Shown here: positions 61,745-64,000 of the stretch, in pieces
How the letters are laid out: every line of letters starts with the position of its first letter
Position numbering within the stretch: position 1 is the first letter of the stretch
DNA from: Leptobacterium flavescens
GTDB lineage: Bacteria > Bacteroidota > Bacteroidia > Flavobacteriales > Flavobacteriaceae
Direction of reading: 5' to 3'
NCBI RefSeq assembly: GCF_010671605.1
Contig: NZ_JAABOO010000001.1
Coordinates: 1,426,001 to 1,490,000, forward strand
DNA: 64,000 nucleotides
Notes under the pieces: generated by a model
Databases searched by the model: none
What the model saw: only the letters and a program-made list of their open reading frames with translations
Told to the model about the DNA's origin: nothing
Program-made: the position numbers and the translations under genes

Positions 61745-64000
61745 AAAGCAGAAAAATGTCGACAAGGAGTTCAGGCTCTCATCCTGGGCGATAGACAACA
61801 AGACCACTATCTATGTGATGATAGGTATTTTTTTGGTGCTTGGTCTTTCTGCCTATTTCGGGATGCCGAGAGAGAACTTCCCTGAGATCAAGGAAACCAA
61901 GATCTATATCAGTACTCCCTATCCCGGGAATACCTCAGAGGATATTGAGCGTCTTATTACCGATCCGCTTGAAGACCGGCTGAAGAACGTGAGTAATGTG
62001 GTAGAGGTACTTTCAACCTCTCAGGAAGATTATTCCATTATTACCGTGGAGTTCGATGAAGATATTACCGTAGAAGCGGCCAAGCAGAAGGTTAAGGATG
62101 AAGTAGACAGTGAAAAGGCCAATGAAGACTGGCCCACTTTTAACGGAGCCAAGGTAGAGCCTAATGTCTTTGACCTTAATATCTCGGAAGAGACGCCTAT
62201 CCTGAATATCAATATCTACGGAGATTATCCGGTAGACAAGCTAAAAGAGTACGGAGAGTACCTGGAAGATGAAATTGAAGACCTTCCGGAAATAAAGCAG
62301 GTAGATATTCGCGGAGCTCAGGAAAAAGAGGTGGAAGTAGCGGTTGATATTTACAAGATGATGGCTGCCAAGGTGAGTTTTGATGATGTTTTGAATACCA
62401 TCAGAAACGGAAATGCTACCATCTCTGCCGGAAACCTCATCACAAGCGGGCAAAGAAGGACCATCCGTATTTTAGGAGAGATCGAAAAGCCCAGTCAGTT
62501 AGATGATTTTGTAGTTAAATCTGATGACGGTGCCGTATACCTGAGAGATATTGCAAAGATCTCCTTTAAAGAAGAAGATAAAACTACCTATGCCCGGGAA
62601 TTTCACGGGAGTAGTGTGGTAATGCTGGATGTAAAAAAGCGGGTAGGTAAAAATATGATCCAGGCCGCAGAGCAGATCAACAAGATCGTGGAGGATGCAC
62701 AGGAAAATGTGTTCCCGACAGATCTTTCTGTGAGCGTTGCCAATGATCAATCTGCAAAAACATTAAACCAGGTAAGTGACCTGGTAAACAATATTATTTT
62801 CGGGATCGTCCTGGTAGTAGGAGTTCTGATGTTCTTCTTAGGCTTCAGAAATGCTCTTTTTGTTGGATTTGCCATCCCGATGTCTATGTTTATGTCTTTT
62901 ATGATCCTTTCTGCTTTAGGTTATACCATGAACACCATGATCCTTTTTGCACTGATCATGGGACTTGGAATGCTGGTAGATAACGGGATCGTGGTTGTTG
63001 AGAACGTATATCGTTTAATGGAGGAAGAAGGAATGAGCAGGATAGAAGCAGCCAAGAAAGGGATCGGAGAGATCGCATTTCCGATCATCATTTCTACGGC
63101 AACTACGGTTGCAGCTTTCGTTCCGCTGGGTCTATGGCCGGGAGTAATGGGGCAGTTTATGATCTATTTCCCGATCACCCTGTCAGTAGTATTGGGATCC
63201 TCTCTTTTTGTGGCCATCTTTATCAACTCCATGCTGGTATCGCAGTTTATGGAAACGGGAGAAAAGGTACTTAGCAGGAAGCAATTAATACGTTTGAGTA
63301 TTATTCTGGGAGGTATCGGAACTTTTATTCTTATTGTCGGAGGACCGGTGAGAGGTCTCGGATCGCTGATGATCTTTACGGCTTTTATGTTCTGGGTGTA
63401 CCGCTACGTACTTAAGCGTGCAGCTACCTTTTTCCAGACCCGTATCCTTTCGTGGCTGGAAAACAAATACAAACAATTTCTCGGTTATGCATTAAGAGGA
63501 TGGCGTTCTTTTGCCGTTGTCGGAGGAACCTTTTTACTTCTCTTTGTAGTTTTCGGTCTTTTCGGGGCCTCAATGGCCAGTCAAAGAACCAAGGTAGAGT
63601 TCTTCCCGGACAATAAGCCAAATCAGATCATTGTGTATATCGAATATCCTCAGGGAACCGATATAGATAAGACCAATGCCATTACCAAAGACATTGAAAA
63701 AAGGGTATTTGCTGTTCTTAACGATCAGGAGTACCTGGAAGCACAGGAAGGAGAAGATTATAACTTCCTGGTAGAGTCTGCAGTTTCCCAGGTTGGTGAA
63801 GGAGCAGGAAACCCTCAGACCGATGGTGGGTCTAATGCCGAAATGCCGCATAGAGGTAAGATCACTGCCACTATGAGAGAATATAAGTTCAGACAGGGGA
63901 AAGACAGTGAGGTTCTTAGAGAGAAGGTACAGGAGGCTCTGAAAGGTATTTATCCGGGGGTTGCCATTTCGGTTGAAAAAGATGCCGTAGGTCCGCCGGC
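61737..64000 (+). CDS. RND efflux pump permease (3' end outside window)
   Basis: About 754 residues visible from the ATG at 61737. First TM about 24-43, first porter region (FPEIKETKIYISTPYPGNTSEDIE, split), then TM helices 2-6 (about 350-500). The proton-relay helix reads GLGMLVDNGIVVVENVY; AcrB has Asp-Asp here, and this protein has Asp-Asn. TM7 lies near 585-605, and the second porter loop starts VEFFPDNKPNQIIVYIEYP. It exports drugs, bile-like amphiphiles or similar compounds using proton motive force. Last visible gene of the TetR operon. Confidence 0.94.
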   Translation, partial: MSKKQKNVDKEFRLSSWAIDNKTTIYVMIGIFLVLGLSAYFGMPRENFPEIKETKIYISTPYPGNTSEDIERLITDPLEDRLKNVSNVVEVLSTSQEDYSIITVEFDEDITVEAAKQKVKDEVDSEKANEDWPTFNGAKVEPNVFDLNISEETPILNINIYGDYPVDKLKEYGEYLEDEIEDLPEIKQVDIRGAQEKEVEVAVDIYKMMAAKVSFDDVLNTIRNGNATISAGNLITSGQRRTIRILGEIEKPSQLDDFVVKSDDGAVYLRDIAKISFKEEDKTTYAREFHGSSVVMLDVKKRVGKNMIQAAEQINKIVEDAQENVFPTDLSVSVANDQSAKTLNQVSDLVNNIIFGIVLVVGVLMFFLGFRNALFVGFAIPMSMFMSFMILSALGYTMNTMILFALIMGLGMLVDNGIVVVENVYRLMEEEGMSRIEAAKKGIGEIAFPIIISTATTVAAFVPLGLWPGVMGQFMIYFPITLSVVLGSSLFVAIFINSMLVSQFMETGEKVLSRKQLIRLSIILGGIGTFILIVGGPVRGLGSLMIFTAFMFWVYRYVLKRAATFFQTRILSWLENKYKQFLGYALRGWRSFAVVGGTFLLLFVVFGLFGASMASQRTKVEFFPDNKPNQIIVYIEYPQGTDIDKTNAITKDIEKRVFAVLNDQEYLEAQEGEDYNFLVESAVSQVGEGAGNPQTDGGSNAEMPHRGKITATMREYKFRQGKDSEVLREKVQEALKGIYPGVAISVEKDAVGPP

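Noticed and set aside
1-64000. CRISPR arrays, rRNA operons, integrases or complete insertion sequences
   Set aside because: I looked for regularly spaced repeats, rRNA signatures and transposase or integrase proteins and found none in the window.

Overview
The window comes from a Bacteroidota genome, most likely family Flavobacteriaceae. Support for this: start sites lack Shine-Dalgarno motifs, several genes carry the Bacteroidota -7 promoter element TAnnTTTG, the FtsX-type permeases are about 800 residues long, a flavobacterial-type intergenic palindrome (CCCGATAGCTATCGGG) is present, and the protein families are typical. The genus cannot be named from the sequence alone.

Region 1 (1-24.4 kb) is one large efflux locus. 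Reading leftward from 21.4 kb it has a TolC-like outer membrane protein, a MacA/HlyD-like adaptor, an FtsX/MacB-type permease, one LolD/MacB-type ATPase, and then seven more permeases in tandem, the last running off the window. A short C-terminal tail of yet another permease survives between the ATPase and the next permease. Divergently, a sigma-54 activator of the NtrC class and its sensor kinase overlap by 11 bp. The shared intergenic region holds a cluster of GACA/TGTC dyads that could be the activator's binding site.

Region 2 (24.4-31.3 kb) is AT-rich accessory DNA. It has two paralogous membrane-anchored LytTR regulators, several membrane microproteins, a LuxR-type HTH protein, an outer-membrane-like protein, a lipoprotein with an NTF2-like fold, and a Cys-rich RiPP precursor with a double-glycine leader. 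Five pairs of a TTTCAYGWAA-like decamer, each pair spaced 20-21 bp, lie in front of the LytTR and small-protein genes. This looks like an undescribed LytTR regulon.

Region 3 (31.4-41.5 kb) holds an amidohydrolase lipoprotein, tRNA-Asn(GTT), a GIY-YIG nuclease gene bracketed by the tRNA and a duplicated tRNA 5' fragment, RseP, a Sco-like protein, the ferrous iron genes feoA-feoB plus a small Cys-rich Feo protein, and a tricorn-like S41 protease.

Region 4 (41.6-49.9 kb) has a SMUG2-like DNA glycosylase, a small AraC/tautomerase/SDR/NTF2 cluster, a DEAD/DEAH helicase, a GH46-like protein without signal peptide, a second RiPP precursor, and an S9 peptidase.

Region 5 (50-55.3 kb) is a TroA/ZnuA-type metal ABC importer with a divergent DtxR/MntR-family repressor. 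A 16-bp dyad overlaps the repressor's start codon. Both permeases carry C-terminal winged-helix-like tails, recalling the chlamydial YtgCR fusion.

Region 6 (55.6-64 kb) holds carotenoid genes (CruF-like protein, lycopene cyclase, GGPP synthase) and a TetR-TolC-HlyD-RND efflux operon whose pump gene is cut by the window end.
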